A DNA stretch of 64,000 nt from Mobilitalea sibirica (lineage in GTDB: Bacteria > Bacillota > Clostridia > Lachnospirales > Lachnospiraceae). Below are positions 37,553 to 46,868 of this stretch, one piece after another. The position numbers and the translations under genes are program-made. Below the pieces are notes generated by a model. That model had not been told where the DNA came from, searched no databases, and worked only from the letters and a program-made list of their open reading frames with translations. Each line of letters starts with the position of its first letter. The first letter of the stretch is position 1. The DNA lies in assembly GCF_015999265.1 (NCBI RefSeq), contig NZ_JAEAGR010000004.1, forward strand, positions 62,001 through 126,000, in the 5' to 3' direction.

Positions 37553-37831
37553 CTATTTTTTTATGAATTCATCCCCCAGACCTTTTTGTATCATATCGCT
37601 TAAAACCTCTAGTGCTTCTTCCTCATCAGGACCTTCACAGATGAGTTCTATTTCATCCTCATACTTAACACAAGCAGATAATACGCCTAGAACACTTTTA
37701 GCATTTACTGTCTTTTCCTCAAGCTTTATCGATATATTTGATTTGTAATCGATGGCTCTGTTGCATAAAACACTAATTGGCCTAAGATGAAGTCCTGCCG
37801 GTATCCTTATGACTATTTTTTTACTTACCAA
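37553..37831 (-). CDS. HPr-family phosphocarrier protein
   Basis: 92 residues of the HPr fold. The phospho-accepting His15 is in AGLHLRP, with Arg17 next to it. Ser46, target of HPr kinase in Firmicutes, is in NAKSVLGVLSA. Position 12 is Ala rather than the usual Thr. Both phosphorylation sites are therefore kept. Its place directly after cdaR instead of with ptsI suggests an accessory HPr (Crh-like role possible but Crh lacks His15, which is present here). It is last in the c-di-AMP operon and followed by a strong terminator. Confidence 0.88.
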   Translation of the reverse strand: MVSKKIVIRIPAGLHLRPISVLCNRAIDYKSNISIKLEEKTVNAKSVLGVLSACVKYEDEIELICEGPDEEEALEVLSDMIQKGLGDEFIKK

Positions 37832-37861
37832 TCGCCAACCTCCTATCTGCTACCAGGTCAA

Positions 37862-39079
37862 TTACCGTTCCACATTTACTCTGACCTTAGGCGTATCATA
37901 TATAACACTATTGGGTAGGTCTGTTTTAATTTCCATGGTATATGTACCGGAAGAATATCCAGCCATATTAATATAAGGATTTAAATTTTGTCTCGTCAAT
38001 TCTGTTATTAAATCCTTAGGTCCCATTACTTTTACCCTTATGGGACCGGTAGTAATAAAGTCTAAGTCTAATGAACTTGACAGGTTCTTAATATCAATAT
38101 CCCTTGGCCATATGGAAACTTCCGTAGATTCCATCTTTTCTATTGTAATGCTGATTGCCACTGTCTTATCCTCATCAACGATAATTATATTTTCACCCTC
38201 CGGTAAGGCATCTAATAGATTTATTTGCTTTTCGATACTACTTGATGCACCGGTGATATCCTCTGTAATGGGTAGATATTTTATATCTGCAAGGATACTT
38301 TCCTCTGCCGCTATGGTGATAACCTCCGGTTCATACTTCTGCTCTGTTTGCACATAACCTTCGGCTGGTTCTCCTGTAATGTTTAATAAAACATTAATCA
38401 TTTTCTTTCTGTATAAATCAATGCTTACAAAGAGATTCTTTTCACTATAATCCAGTTTTGATTCAATCGGGTTACCTTCTTCATCCAAAGCTATGGGTTC
38501 TGATATCCTGGTAAATGTTCGGGATGCACCTGTTACATCTGCTTCAGCAACCACTTTTGATATTCGGTCTACTCTTGCTTTCGGTCCGGTTACAGTGATA
38601 AAAATTGGACTTACGCTTGTCTCACCAACAACATAGCCTTCTGCCGGCTCACCCTTTGCTATTACATCGACTTTCACTGTTTTATCTACTAATTCCTCAC
38701 GGCTGATTTTCATATGCTTAGGCAAGCCTTCCGTAATCTCCACTTCACCCTTATATTTCGGACAGGTAATACTAATGGGAACCGAATCAACAACCGATAA
38801 ATTTTCAAAATCAGCTGTTACCACAAAATCATCTTCTGTCAATTCATCCCGTATGGAGCGCCTTGCCCTTACAGTAAAGTCAATTGTATCGCCTTCAATA
38901 ACTTCATATTCCTCGTTAAGTGCATGTATCGCATCTTCATTTATAATTTCAACCTCAACATTACGAAACTCTTTGGGAACCACAGGATCATCCACATTCG
39001 TAATAACTAACCATAAGACGGAGGCAAGAAGGATGGATAGGATTTTTAAACCAATATTCCTAGTCAACTTGTCTTTCAT
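37862..39079 (-). CDS. cdaR: YbbR-domain protein CdaR, regulator of diadenylate cyclase
   Basis: 405 residues: an N-terminal transmembrane helix (IGLKILSILLASVLWLVITNV) followed by tandem extracellular YbbR domains, each with the pattern VxVTGPxxxVDRIxxVxAxxDVTG (for example 150-190) and the last at the C-terminus (GPKDLITELTRQNLNPYINM). CdaR binds and modulates CdaA at the membrane. Its ATG lies 20 bases inside the end of cdaA, giving tight translational coupling. glmM, the usual third gene, is not here; an HPr gene takes its place. Confidence 0.93.
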   Translation of the reverse strand: MKDKLTRNIGLKILSILLASVLWLVITNVDDPVVPKEFRNVEVEIINEDAIHALNEEYEVIEGDTIDFTVRARRSIRDELTEDDFVVTADFENLSVVDSVPISITCPKYKGEVEITEGLPKHMKISREELVDKTVKVDVIAKGEPAEGYVVGETSVSPIFITVTGPKARVDRISKVVAEADVTGASRTFTRISEPIALDEEGNPIESKLDYSEKNLFVSIDLYRKKMINVLLNITGEPAEGYVQTEQKYEPEVITIAAEESILADIKYLPITEDITGASSSIEKQINLLDALPEGENIIIVDEDKTVAISITIEKMESTEVSIWPRDIDIKNLSSSLDLDFITTGPIRVKVMGPKDLITELTRQNLNPYINMAGYSSGTYTMEIKTDLPNSVIYDTPKVRVNVER

Positions 39080-39938
39080 TCTTGATTCTTCCCTTCCATA
39101 ATTTTATTTTCTTAGCCTCAGTGGTTTTCTTCTGTGCATCGGTTAGCTTCGATCTTAGATAATCTCCGTCTATGTTCCGAATTAATTTCCCTCCCTTGGC
39201 AAGTGATACTTTTCCGGTTTCTTCTGATATAATAATTGTCAAACTGTCTGAAACCTCACTAATACCTATGCCGGCCCGATGCCTTGTTCCCAAGTCTTTA
39301 CTCAGTTGCATATTATCTGATAAGGGTAAATAACAGGTAGCTGCAACAATCCGATTGCCCCTAAGAATAACTGCACCGTCATGAAGCGGGGTGTTATGTT
39401 CAAATATATTAATCAATAACTCACTACTGGTTATACTGTCCAGATAAATTCCTGTGCTCTCAAAATCATTGAGAGGTGTATCTTCCTCAATCACAATTAA
39501 AGCACCTGTTTTTGTCCTTGCCAGCTCAAAGGTAGCTCTTACAATTTCATTCAAGGTATGGTCTGAAAATTTCTCATTTTTTTCCTTGGTGTCGTCAAAG
39601 GTAATAATGGATCTTACGATATTTCGCTGTCCCAACTGTTCCAATGCTTTTCTAAATTCTGGCTGAAATACAACGATGAGCGCTATAATTCCGACACTTA
39701 TGGTATTCGTAATGATCCATATAACTACATTCAATTCAAATATCACTGCGATTAACCAGAACGCCATTACAACAACCAAGCCCTTTACCAGAGACCATGC
39801 TCTGGTCGTCTTAACCCATTTTACCAAATGGTAAATCAGAAAAGCTAAGATCATTATTTCTATTACATCTGTTACAGTAATATCAGGAATCGATAGCCAT
39901 ATCAAATAGTTGTAGATAAAATTGCTGATTGAATCCAT
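39060..39938 (-). CDS. cdaA: Diadenylate cyclase CdaA (c-di-AMP synthase)
   Basis: 292 residues. Three N-terminal membrane helices precede the DAC domain with its two hallmark motifs: DGA (NTPLHDGAVILRG) and RHR (LGTRHRAGIGISE). It condenses two ATP to c-di-AMP, the essential second messenger for potassium and cell wall control in Firmicutes. Overlaps cdaR. Upstream are two membrane protein genes in the same direction with short gaps, probably one operon. Confidence 0.96.
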   Translation of the reverse strand: MDSISNFIYNYLIWLSIPDITVTDVIEIMILAFLIYHLVKWVKTTRAWSLVKGLVVVMAFWLIAVIFELNVVIWIITNTISVGIIALIVVFQPEFRKALEQLGQRNIVRSIITFDDTKEKNEKFSDHTLNEIVRATFELARTKTGALIVIEEDTPLNDFESTGIYLDSITSSELLINIFEHNTPLHDGAVILRGNRIVAATCYLPLSDNMQLSKDLGTRHRAGIGISEVSDSLTIIISEETGKVSLAKGGKLIRNIDGDYLRSKLTDAQKKTTEAKKIKLWKGRIKNERQVD

Positions 39939-39999
39939 ACCTTCTCACTCCCACCTTTTTACTTTGCTACTCTACTCTATCCGTTCCTGTTATATCATA

Positions 40000-41034
40000 T
40001 TATTTATAATCCTGCGATTTATCCACAGTAATATCATCATCCTCGTCATAATCCTCTTCCATATCAAGCTCCTGTCTCCTAACAGTGCCTTTGGAGCCTC
40101 TGTCTGCAGTCTTAACATTGATATGTTTCACATTCACCTGGGGTGTTGTTACGGTAATCTTAGGAACAGCTTTTACATAATAATAATATACATCATCCTC
40201 AAATTGTGCATGTTCAACGCCTGAATAATCCAAGGTTAATTTGAAGAAATGAATACCATAAACAATTACTGCAGAAACTATCGTACCCAAAATCATACTT
40301 AATATCTGATTCGAATTGTCCATAATCAGATCACTTACTAAAAACCCCAGAATACTGGTTAATGCACCTGCTACAATCGAGATTTCAAATGCATAATCAA
40401 ACTTCATCTTTCGAACAAAGTAGGTTACCATCAATATGAGTGCAAAAACAACCATTGTCATAATCATCATTCGGTTTTTAATCAGGCTGTCAATTACATA
40501 TTTATAAAGCTGCATAATTTCTTCTGCTGTTATATTCACCTGCATCGTTACAGCAGATTTTATTATTTGAAATAAAAAATAAATAATCACACCACAGCTG
40601 GTAGGGATAATGGCAACCGGAGTTGAAATAAGTCCCAATAAAATCGGTATCATATATGGTATCTTAAGAAAATATAGAATCGGTACTGCCAACATAACAT
40701 ATCCAAACCTAGGTGTATATCGAGCAAACAAGAAATATAGGATTAACAATATCAATACGATAATAATTGATAGAATAGGTGAAATAGAGTATACATGTAA
40801 AGTTGATAATAAAGCTGCCAGGAGTACCATAATAGCAGAGGGAGTAAACGCGCTTAATAGGGAAAGCAAAAGTACTACCGGCAAAGCTTGCAATCTCGCA
40901 TCATACCCGATTTCATTATTAATGGTTCGAAATGCGATAAATGCAAATAAAAACTTAACAGCCGGTGTTATATATATATCATATCTTTGATAAAAATTTT
41001 TTACACGTTCTCTAAAAACAAGTAATGGCATCAT
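40000..41034 (-). CDS. Polytopic membrane protein of unknown function upstream of cdaA
   Basis: 344 residues with about nine predicted transmembrane segments (for example FLFAFIAFRTI, ALPVVLLLSLLSAFTPSAIMVLLAALLS, ILSIIIVLILLILYFLFA) and a polar C-terminal tail of about 70 residues. The tail ends in a strongly acidic run (MEEDYDEDDD). I recognise it only as a protein conserved in front of cdaA in Lachnospiraceae; no catalytic motif is visible. 61 bases separate it from cdaA. It could be a membrane partner of the c-di-AMP complex (inference from position). Confidence 0.82.
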   Translation of the reverse strand: MMPLLVFRERVKNFYQRYDIYITPAVKFLFAFIAFRTINNEIGYDARLQALPVVLLLSLLSAFTPSAIMVLLAALLSTLHVYSISPILSIIIVLILLILYFLFARYTPRFGYVMLAVPILYFLKIPYMIPILLGLISTPVAIIPTSCGVIIYFLFQIIKSAVTMQVNITAEEIMQLYKYVIDSLIKNRMMIMTMVVFALILMVTYFVRKMKFDYAFEISIVAGALTSILGFLVSDLIMDNSNQILSMILGTIVSAVIVYGIHFFKLTLDYSGVEHAQFEDDVYYYYVKAVPKITVTTPQVNVKHINVKTADRGSKGTVRRQELDMEEDYDEDDDITVDKSQDYK

Positions 41035-41054
41035 TATGATTCATCCTCCCAAAA

Positions 41055-41456
41055 TTAAGACTCCGGAGTCTCTTCGTTATATAGCTTATTTAAGCGTTTT
41101 AACAATTTATAGTATTTTGCTAACTTTTTTCTTGAAGCATCATATTTCATAGAATAGCCTATGGCGGAACCCAATCCATATACTGCTACAAATATAATAT
41201 AAATACCAAGAATATACGTTCCCAGTGTTTTATAATCCAAATCAACTGCATGACGTATCAGATATTCCATTTCATAAAGAAAAATCATAAACAGGATAAG
41301 CGCATAGCCTATCGTTGCACTGATAATGGATTTTAGTATCTGATATCTAACATAATCTGTTTTATAATACTTACTTAAACGGATATCTTCTTTACCTTCT
41401 TTATTTTCATATACAGCTAATTTCGTCATTAATCTGATTTTTTTATTATTTAACAT
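41055..41456 (-). CDS. Small membrane protein of unknown function
   Basis: 133 residues. A basic N-terminus with KLAVYENKEGKEDIRLSKYY is followed by two or three transmembrane helices (ISATIGYALILFMIFLYEM; LGTYILGIYIIFVAVYGLGSAIGY) and a basic C-terminal helix (KKLAKYYKLLKRLNKLYNEE). First gene of the run leading to cdaA, 20 bases from the next. GAGGAG precedes the ATG. Function unknown. Confidence 0.82.
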   Translation of the reverse strand: MLNNKKIRLMTKLAVYENKEGKEDIRLSKYYKTDYVRYQILKSIISATIGYALILFMIFLYEMEYLIRHAVDLDYKTLGTYILGIYIIFVAVYGLGSAIGYSMKYDASRKKLAKYYKLLKRLNKLYNEETPES

Positions 41457-41663
41457 GTTCTCCTCCTGAACCGTGAACTCCTATTTCAAGCTTTCACAGG
41501 ATTTTCCAGAAATATACATGGCAATGAATCTATATGCAAATCCATACTCTAGTATATCATATATAAAATTGAATTTCGAGACATTTTTTTATTTTCGTTG
41601 TTGCTTCCCTTAGATGATTGAAAGGATACAATTTTCTATACAAGAGCAAAAATTTTCTTGGCA

Positions 41664-41847
41664 ACTCTCGCGCCAAGCGCGGTCGGTATAACCGACAACA
41701 ATCCTTACGCGCGAGTGCGCATCCTGCCCGGAAGGCTTTTTATGATATAGGAAATTCGGAGTAATTACCTATATCATAAAACAAGATCTGCTGCAAAATG
41801 AAACTTCAGGGAATATGACTTCCCTGACTGATCCATTTTGCAGCAGA
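41664..41847. repeat. Three consecutive hairpins upstream of the cdaA operon
   Basis: First: ACTCTCGCGC (41664-41673) with GCGCGAGT (41709-41716), enclosing GTCGGT-ATA-ACCGAC (41682-41696). Second: TTTTATGATATAGG (41738-41751) with its perfect complement 41768-41781. Third: TCTGCTGCAAAATG (41787-41800) with 41834-41847, enclosing TCAGGGAA/TTCCCTGA (41806-41827). Confidence 0.75.
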
Positions 41848-42012
41848 CCCAATGTCTCTAACTTATTTATACAACATATATATATGTAATTCTGAAATGT
41901 ATTATGTTTCAATCCTCTTTTAAGCTGAAACAACGATAATTTAAATCATTAATTCTAATATCATTTTTGCCGGCGCTGATACCATCTAAAGTATCTTTTG
42001 ATGAGGAACAAA

Positions 42013-42047
42013 AAACCATAGGCTATCAACTCGATAGCCTATGGTTT
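42013..42047 (-). terminator. Terminator of the VOC gene
   Basis: AAACCATAGGCTATC, 5-base loop, and its perfect complement. The minus-strand 3' side runs into TTTTTGTTCC. 17 bases after the stop. Confidence 0.88.
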
Positions 42048-42063
42048 CTTAAAACTTTATTTC

Positions 42064-42444
42064 TTACACTACATCAAAGCAAAACGGATGTCCCTCAGGA
42101 TCGAGCATTACAGCCCATTCCCCATATTGTATATCTGCTTGTCTTGCTCCAAGTTCTAAAGCATAATTAATCCATTCCTGAAGCTTTGCTTTCTCCATAC
42201 TAAAATCAAGGTGTAGCATTTGCTGTTGCTTGTTAACCTCTTCAGGCCATACTGGAGCAACATATAATTCATTTCTTTGGAACCCTATGTTTACGTTACA
42301 CTTTTCTGATCCTATAATAATGAAATCATCCGTTTCATAACCTTTATGCCAGCCCAGTAACTTAACATAAAAATCAGAAAGCATTACAGGATTTTTACAA
42401 TCCAAAACCACTTTGTCAAGGTTTATTTCGCCAATATTTTCCAT
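42064..42444 (-). CDS. VOC (glyoxalase/bleomycin resistance) family protein
   Basis: 126 residues: two beta-alpha-beta-beta-beta units. The first starts INLDKVVLDCKNPVMLSDFYVKLLGW, the second MLHLDFSMEKAKLQEWINYALELGARQ, and it ends WAVMLDPEGHPFCFDVV, typical of the DUF-like VOC proteins with a C-terminal P-E-GHPFC motif. Metal or substrate is not predictable. GGAG lies six bases before the ATG. Two partial VOC-like N-termini lie just upstream. Confidence 0.87.
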   Translation of the reverse strand: MENIGEINLDKVVLDCKNPVMLSDFYVKLLGWHKGYETDDFIIIGSEKCNVNIGFQRNELYVAPVWPEEVNKQQQMLHLDFSMEKAKLQEWINYALELGARQADIQYGEWAVMLDPEGHPFCFDVV

Positions 42445-42506
42445 TCATTTCTCCTTATCATATTACCCGCATTTGATAATTCAAGAAGAAATACAAATGT
42501 GGGTGT

Positions 42507-42548
42507 TTAGTTAATAATCACCTGTCCTATGTGCGCAATACTTTTCAT
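42507..42548 (-). pseudogene. VOC-like N-terminal remnant or leader peptide (13 codons)
   Basis: ATG at 42548 with AGGGGAGTG five bases upstream encodes MKSIAHIGQVIIN then stop. The peptide matches the first beta strand of many VOC proteins (HIGQVIIN). It has a TTGATT-17-TATAAT promoter just upstream. Either a broken VOC gene start or a short leader ORF for the VOC gene. Confidence 0.5.
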
Positions 42549-42579
42549 AAAATCACTCCCCTTCTGATAAGATGAGTAT

Positions 42580-42608
42580 ATTATAGTTCAGTAGAGTAAA
42601 ATAATCAA
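42580..42608 (-). promoter_or_regulatory. Promoter of the VOC gene
   Basis: TTGATT (42608-42603), 17-base spacer, TATAAT (42585-42580) on the minus strand. The start would lie about 130 bases before the VOC gene and about 25 before the 13-codon ORF. Confidence 0.7.
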
Positions 42609-42613
42609 GATAT

Positions 42614-42706
42614 TTGAACACTAATTTCCATTATGTGGGGTTGACACACCTCGCTTCTGAAACAACTATGATTTTCTATACAAATATCCTTGGTAATATT
42701 ATTATT
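42614..42706 (+). pseudogene. Second VOC-like N-terminal fragment (plus strand)
   Basis: Translation NFHYVGLTHLASETTMIFYTNILGN follows the VOC N-terminal pattern (strand, then helix with FYTNILG), but the frame then turns into unrelated hydrophobic sequence and stops by 42826. No good start or ribosome site is present. It looks like a decayed fragment. Confidence 0.45.
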
Positions 42707-42793
42707 TATAACAAACACCCAATTATTATTATATTTGACATTGCCTTGATTACAGCTTTTTTATCGATAATACGCTGCTTTTTTATAAGAAAA

Positions 42794-42820
42794 GAGGATG
42801 AAAGTATGTCTTTCATCCTC
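42794..42820 (-). terminator. Terminator of lysS
   Basis: GAGGATGAAAG with CTTTCATCCTC, 5-base loop, then TTTTCTTATAAAAAAG on the minus strand. About 100 bases past the lysS stop. Confidence 0.85.
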
Positions 42821-42918
42821 CAGTAATAGTATTTTTAGTTGATCTTATGCTTTGATCGTGTTCTCATTAATTGATCGTAAAATCGGTCGTAAGTTTCGCC
42901 CTTACCAGCACGAACTTT

Positions 42919-44412
42919 TTACTCTTTGGTCTTCATCGTCGGGAATAATAATACATCCCTGATTGCCATGGAATCGGTTAATAACATAATAAAGCGATCA
43001 ATACCAATTCCTATACCACCGGTAGGGGGCATACCATATTCTAGCGCTGTAAGGAAATCCTCATCTAACTCATTCGCTTCCTCATCACCAGCCGCACGAA
43101 GTGCCTCTTGCGCTTCAAAACGTCCTCTTTGATCAATTGGATCATTTAATTCCGAGAAGGCATTGGCCATCTCACGCTTCGTAATAAACAACTCGAACCG
43201 CTCTGTATAATCAGGATTTTCCGGTTTTCTACTGGCTAACGGTGAGATTTCAACCGGATGATCCATAATAAAGGTAGGCTGTACCAGATGCTCTTCTACA
43301 TATTCTTCAAAGAACAGATTGATAATGTCTCCTCTCTTATGTCTCTCTTCATATGCGATATGATGTTCCTTCGCCAGAGCCTTCGCTGCCGTCTCATCAG
43401 GAATCTGATCAAAATCTATATTTGCATATTTTTTAATAGCATCTACCATAGTTAACCGTTCGAAGGGTTTTGAAAGGTCAATCTCAACGCCGTCATAAGT
43501 AATTTGCGTTGTACCCAAAACCTTCATTGCAACATTTCTAAATAAATCTTCCACAAGATCCATCATTCCGTAATAATCCGTATACGCCTGATATAATTCC
43601 AGCAAAGTAAATTCCGGATTATGTCTTACCGATAAACCTTCATTTCGAAATACTCTTCCTATCTCATATACCCGCTCAAGTCCGCCTACAATAAGTCTCT
43701 TAAGATATAGCTCCAAGGAGATTCTTAAATGAATATCCTGATCCAGGGCATTATGATGGGTATTAAACGGTCTTGCAGCCGCACCACCGGGGGTTGAAAC
43801 CAAAACCGGAGTTTCTACTTCAAGAAAATCCTTACTATCCAAATAATTACGTATTTCTCTTATAATAAGAGAACGCTTAATAAATGTATCACGAACTTCA
43901 GGATTTACAATTAAATCCACATACCTTTGCCTATATCTGGTGTCAGTATCCTTAAGACCATGAAATTTCTCAGGAAGTATCTGAAGACTCTTAGATAAAA
44001 GTACCACTTTTACAGCTTTAATAGAAATCTCACCGGTATGTGTTTTAAACACTTCACCGTTGATACCTACAATATCACCGATATCGAATTTCTTAAAATC
44101 AGCATAGGGTTCTTCTCCGATCTCATCTCTCTTAACGTAAGCCTGAATATCTCCGCTTAAGTCTCTGATATTACAAAACGATGCTTTACCCATAACTCTT
44201 TTAGACATAATTCGACCTGCTAAAGCAACAATTTTCCCTTCGAAGTTCTCAAAATCGTTCAGGATGTCCTTAGCGTGATTGGTAACATCGAATTTCATAA
44301 TTTGAAAAGGATCTTTCCCGTTATTTTGAAGTTCCGCAAGTTTTGTTCTTCTAACCTTGAGTAATTCATTGATATCCTGTTCCGGTTGTGTCTGTAATCT
44401 TTCGTCAGCCAT
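42919..44412 (-). CDS. lysS: Lysyl-tRNA synthetase, class II
   Basis: 497 residues. N-terminal OB-fold anticodon domain ([34 protein letters not shown]) and class II catalytic domain with motif 1 around [21 protein letters not shown], motif 2 [18 protein letters not shown] and motif 3 [12 protein letters not shown]. Charges tRNA-Lys. Immediately downstream of greA (79 bases), the usual greA-lysS pairing of Firmicutes, and read from the greA promoter. Confidence 0.97.
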   Translation of the reverse strand: MADERLQTQPEQDINELLKVRRTKLAELQNNGKDPFQIMKFDVTNHAKDILNDFENFEGKIVALAGRIMSKRVMGKASFCNIRDLSGDIQAYVKRDEIGEEPYADFKKFDIGDIVGINGEVFKTHTGEISIKAVKVVLLSKSLQILPEKFHGLKDTDTRYRQRYVDLIVNPEVRDTFIKRSLIIREIRNYLDSKDFLEVETPVLVSTPGGAAARPFNTHHNALDQDIHLRISLELYLKRLIVGGLERVYEIGRVFRNEGLSVRHNPEFTLLELYQAYTDYYGMMDLVEDLFRNVAMKVLGTTQITYDGVEIDLSKPFERLTMVDAIKKYANIDFDQIPDETAAKALAKEHHIAYEERHKRGDIINLFFEEYVEEHLVQPTFIMDHPVEISPLASRKPENPDYTERFELFITKREMANAFSELNDPIDQRGRFEAQEALRAAGDEEANELDEDFLTALEYGMPPTGGIGIGIDRFIMLLTDSMAIRDVLLFPTMKTKE

Positions 44413-44491
44413 GACTCTTCACCTCTTATCACTGTAAACTGATACACCTTTATCTAATGTTATTATTTATATAACTTCTTAACTGTATCGT

Positions 44492-44974
44492 CTAATTTGA
44501 TTTTTGAATCTCTAATATTTTGTACTGTATTGTTCCCGTGTGGGTAGCCACATCAACCACATCACCTACGCGCTTACCAAGTAACGCCATGCCTAGCGGT
44601 GATTCATTGGAGATTTTACCTTTTAAACTGTTTGCCTCTGTTGACCCAACAATTTTATATTCCAATTCTTCGTTAAATTCCATATCAAAAATTCTTACTT
44701 TACATCCGATGTTTATCATATCCAGATCTACTTCATCTTCTACGACAACCTCGGCATTTTTTAGAATCTTATCGATTTCTTCAATTCTTGCTTCAATATC
44801 TCTTTGCTCATCCTTAGCAGCATCATACTCAGCATTTTCAGAAAGGTCCCCCTGTTCTCTCGCTTCCTTGATTTTCTGAGCCACTTCTTTTCTTTTGTTC
44901 ACTTTTAAATCATGAAGTTCTTCCTCTAGCTGTTTTAATCCCTCATAAGTCAATATGTTTTTCTTCTCTACCAT
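44492..44974 (-). CDS. greA: Transcription elongation factor GreA
   Basis: 160 residues, full length. N-terminal coiled coil ([50 protein letters not shown] split by the acidic tip [15 protein letters not shown]) and the C-terminal FKBP-like part ([20 protein letters not shown]). It rescues backtracked RNA polymerase by stimulating transcript cleavage. It has a perfect sigma-A promoter 55-83 bases upstream of the ATG and is followed by lysS. Confidence 0.97.
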   Translation of the reverse strand: MVEKKNILTYEGLKQLEEELHDLKVNKRKEVAQKIKEAREQGDLSENAEYDAAKDEQRDIEARIEEIDKILKNAEVVVEDEVDLDMINIGCKVRIFDMEFNEELEYKIVGSTEANSLKGKISNESPLGMALLGKRVGDVVDVATHTGTIQYKILEIQKSN

Positions 44975-45028
44975 AAAAACACCCTTCCTCCATATTGCTT
45001 TCTATAAAACATACAATACATTCAAAGT

Positions 45029-45057
45029 ATTATATCGTATCGATTGTTTCTTGTCAA
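45029..45057 (-). promoter_or_regulatory. Sigma-A promoter of greA-lysS
   Basis: TTGACA (45057-45052), 17-base spacer, TATAAT (45034-45029): full consensus, minus strand. Confidence 0.92.
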
Positions 45058-45475
45058 CATTATAAAAATCCTTGATTTTATGAATCATTTTATCAGCAGG
45101 TGACGACTTTTAGATTATTGTGACCCTTAGATATATCTTATATGGCTCACTTACCAAATTGTTATCTCTCAAAAGTATCCGATTGTTCTGAATTCATCCA
45201 TTAATAAATAATAACATTTTGTCACAATATATAAATGGATGCATACAGAACATACTTATCTTTTTTTAGCAGGCTGACTAGTATCTTTACGAAGTTTATA
45301 AAATTGTTGTGACAATCTTAACTTTTGTTACCTCGAAAGTTACATTATATCTTATCTTCAAACCATATAAAATATTCTATTCTTTTGTGAATATTCCTTC
45401 CAACAGACTGATTAAGGTTCCTGTTTTTCTTCGAAAAACCGCATAGTTCATATTGTTATTAGAAATTATAAATTA
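45058..45475. other. Intergenic region between lysA and greA
   Basis: About 420 non-coding bases. Main feature is a long stem: GTTCTGAATTCATCCATT (45185-45202) with AATGGATGCATACAGAAC (45234-45251), 15 of 18 paired. AGCAGG-TGAC occurs at about 45096 and 45270, and TTGTGAC-type motifs occur three times, hinting at a degenerate direct repeat. No T-tract, so not an obvious terminator for lysA. Confidence 0.55.
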
Positions 45476-46735
45476 TTAATAATCTTTTAAAATATCGCAG
45501 AAATCAAAGGTTGCAAAATAGTCCTTAGGCGTTTCTGCTCTTCTAATCAACTGTATAGAATGATCTTCCTTTAATAAAAGCTCAGCCGATCTAAGCTTAC
45601 CGTTATAATTATATCCCATAGCATAACCATGAGCTCCGGTATCGTGTATCACAATCAGATCACCGATATCAATCTTAGGAAGCATACGGTCAATAGCGAA
45701 TTTATCGTTATTCTCACATAGTGAACCGGTTACATCATACTTATAGTCACAAGGGGCATCCTCTTTACCCATAACTGTAATATGATGATAGGAACCATAC
45801 ATAGCAGGTCTCATCAGATTAACCGCACAGGCATCCAGACCAATATACTCCTTATAAATGTGCTTTTCATGAACTGCAGTAGCAACCAGATGTCCATAAG
45901 GAGCCAGCATAAAACGACCAAGCTCTGTAAAAATCGCCACATCCGTCAAACCGGCCGGTACAAGAATATCCTCGTATGCCTTTCTTACACCTTCCCCGAT
46001 CACCATGATATCATTCGACTGTTCCTCCGGCTTATAGGCGATACCAACGCCACCGGATAAATTGATGAATTTAATCTCTACTCCGGTTTTTTCCTTTACT
46101 TCGACAGCCAACTCGAATAAGATGCTCGCCAAGGTAGGATAATATTCATTTGAAACCGTATTGCTTGCAAGGAAAGAATGGATACCAAAATATTTTGCTC
46201 CCTTTTCCTTTAACCTTTTAAATCCATCAATTAATTGTTCTTTTGTCAGCCCATATTTTGCATCGCCCGGATTATCCATAATGCCGTTGGCTGTCTTAAA
46301 TACTCCACCGGGATTATAACGACAGCAAATCGTCTCCGGAATACCTGCTACTTTTTCTAAGAAGTCAATATGTGTATAATCATCCAGATTGATATATGCA
46401 TTCAATTCTCTTGCCTTAACGAATTCCCCTGCCGGCGTTGCGTTGGAGGAAAACATGATTTCATCTCCTGAAAATCCCAATGCTTCAGCCATCATAAGCT
46501 CCGTCATAGAGGAACAGTCCACACCACATCCCTCCTCCTTAAGTATATTGATGATGAACGGATTTGGTGTCGCTTTTACTGCAAAATATTCTTTAAATCC
46601 TTTATTCCAAGCGAAAGCTTCTTTTAATCTTCTGGCATTTTCACGAATTCCCTTTTCATCATAGATATGAAAGGGGGTAGGATAACTTTTTGTTATTTCC
46701 TTTAGTTGTTCTAGCGTTACAAATGGTTTTTTCAT
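45476..46735 (-). CDS. lysA: Diaminopimelate decarboxylase
   Basis: 419 residues, fold-type III PLP decarboxylase. PLP-Lys in EYFAVKATPNPFI, IMFSSNATPAGEF, HSFLASNTV, the glycine loop LSGGVGIAY, EPGRF-equivalent TELGRFMLAPYG, and substrate CYS-type GSLCENNDKFA with DTGAHGYAMGYNYNG. It makes lysine from meso-diaminopimelate. The GSLCEN motif fits LysA over ornithine/arginine decarboxylases, and the related carboxynorspermidine decarboxylase is less likely. AACAGGAGG precedes the ATG. No lysine riboswitch was recognised in the 130-base gap upstream. Confidence 0.9.
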   Translation of the reverse strand: MKKPFVTLEQLKEITKSYPTPFHIYDEKGIRENARRLKEAFAWNKGFKEYFAVKATPNPFIINILKEEGCGVDCSSMTELMMAEALGFSGDEIMFSSNATPAGEFVKARELNAYINLDDYTHIDFLEKVAGIPETICCRYNPGGVFKTANGIMDNPGDAKYGLTKEQLIDGFKRLKEKGAKYFGIHSFLASNTVSNEYYPTLASILFELAVEVKEKTGVEIKFINLSGGVGIAYKPEEQSNDIMVIGEGVRKAYEDILVPAGLTDVAIFTELGRFMLAPYGHLVATAVHEKHIYKEYIGLDACAVNLMRPAMYGSYHHITVMGKEDAPCDYKYDVTGSLCENNDKFAIDRMLPKIDIGDLIVIHDTGAHGYAMGYNYNGKLRSAELLLKEDHSIQLIRRAETPKDYFATFDFCDILKDY

Positions 46736-46868
46736 AATCTTAACCTCCTGTTGTTTCTTATTTTATCGTTACAGGCATTCGTAAAAAATAAAACGTTCGA
46801 GTTTCTTCGAAGCCGGTAAAATAATCTTATTTACTGTAATTTTAGTTACCTGATTTAGGTTTCATAAG

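Larger units (their letters stand above)
41457..42063. other. Intergenic region rich in hairpins
   Basis: 607 bases without a gene. Three separate strong stem-loops lie between 41664 and 41847, and the VOC terminator lies at 42013-42047. The left end should hold the promoter of the cdaA operon; no clear consensus was recognised. Confidence 0.6.
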
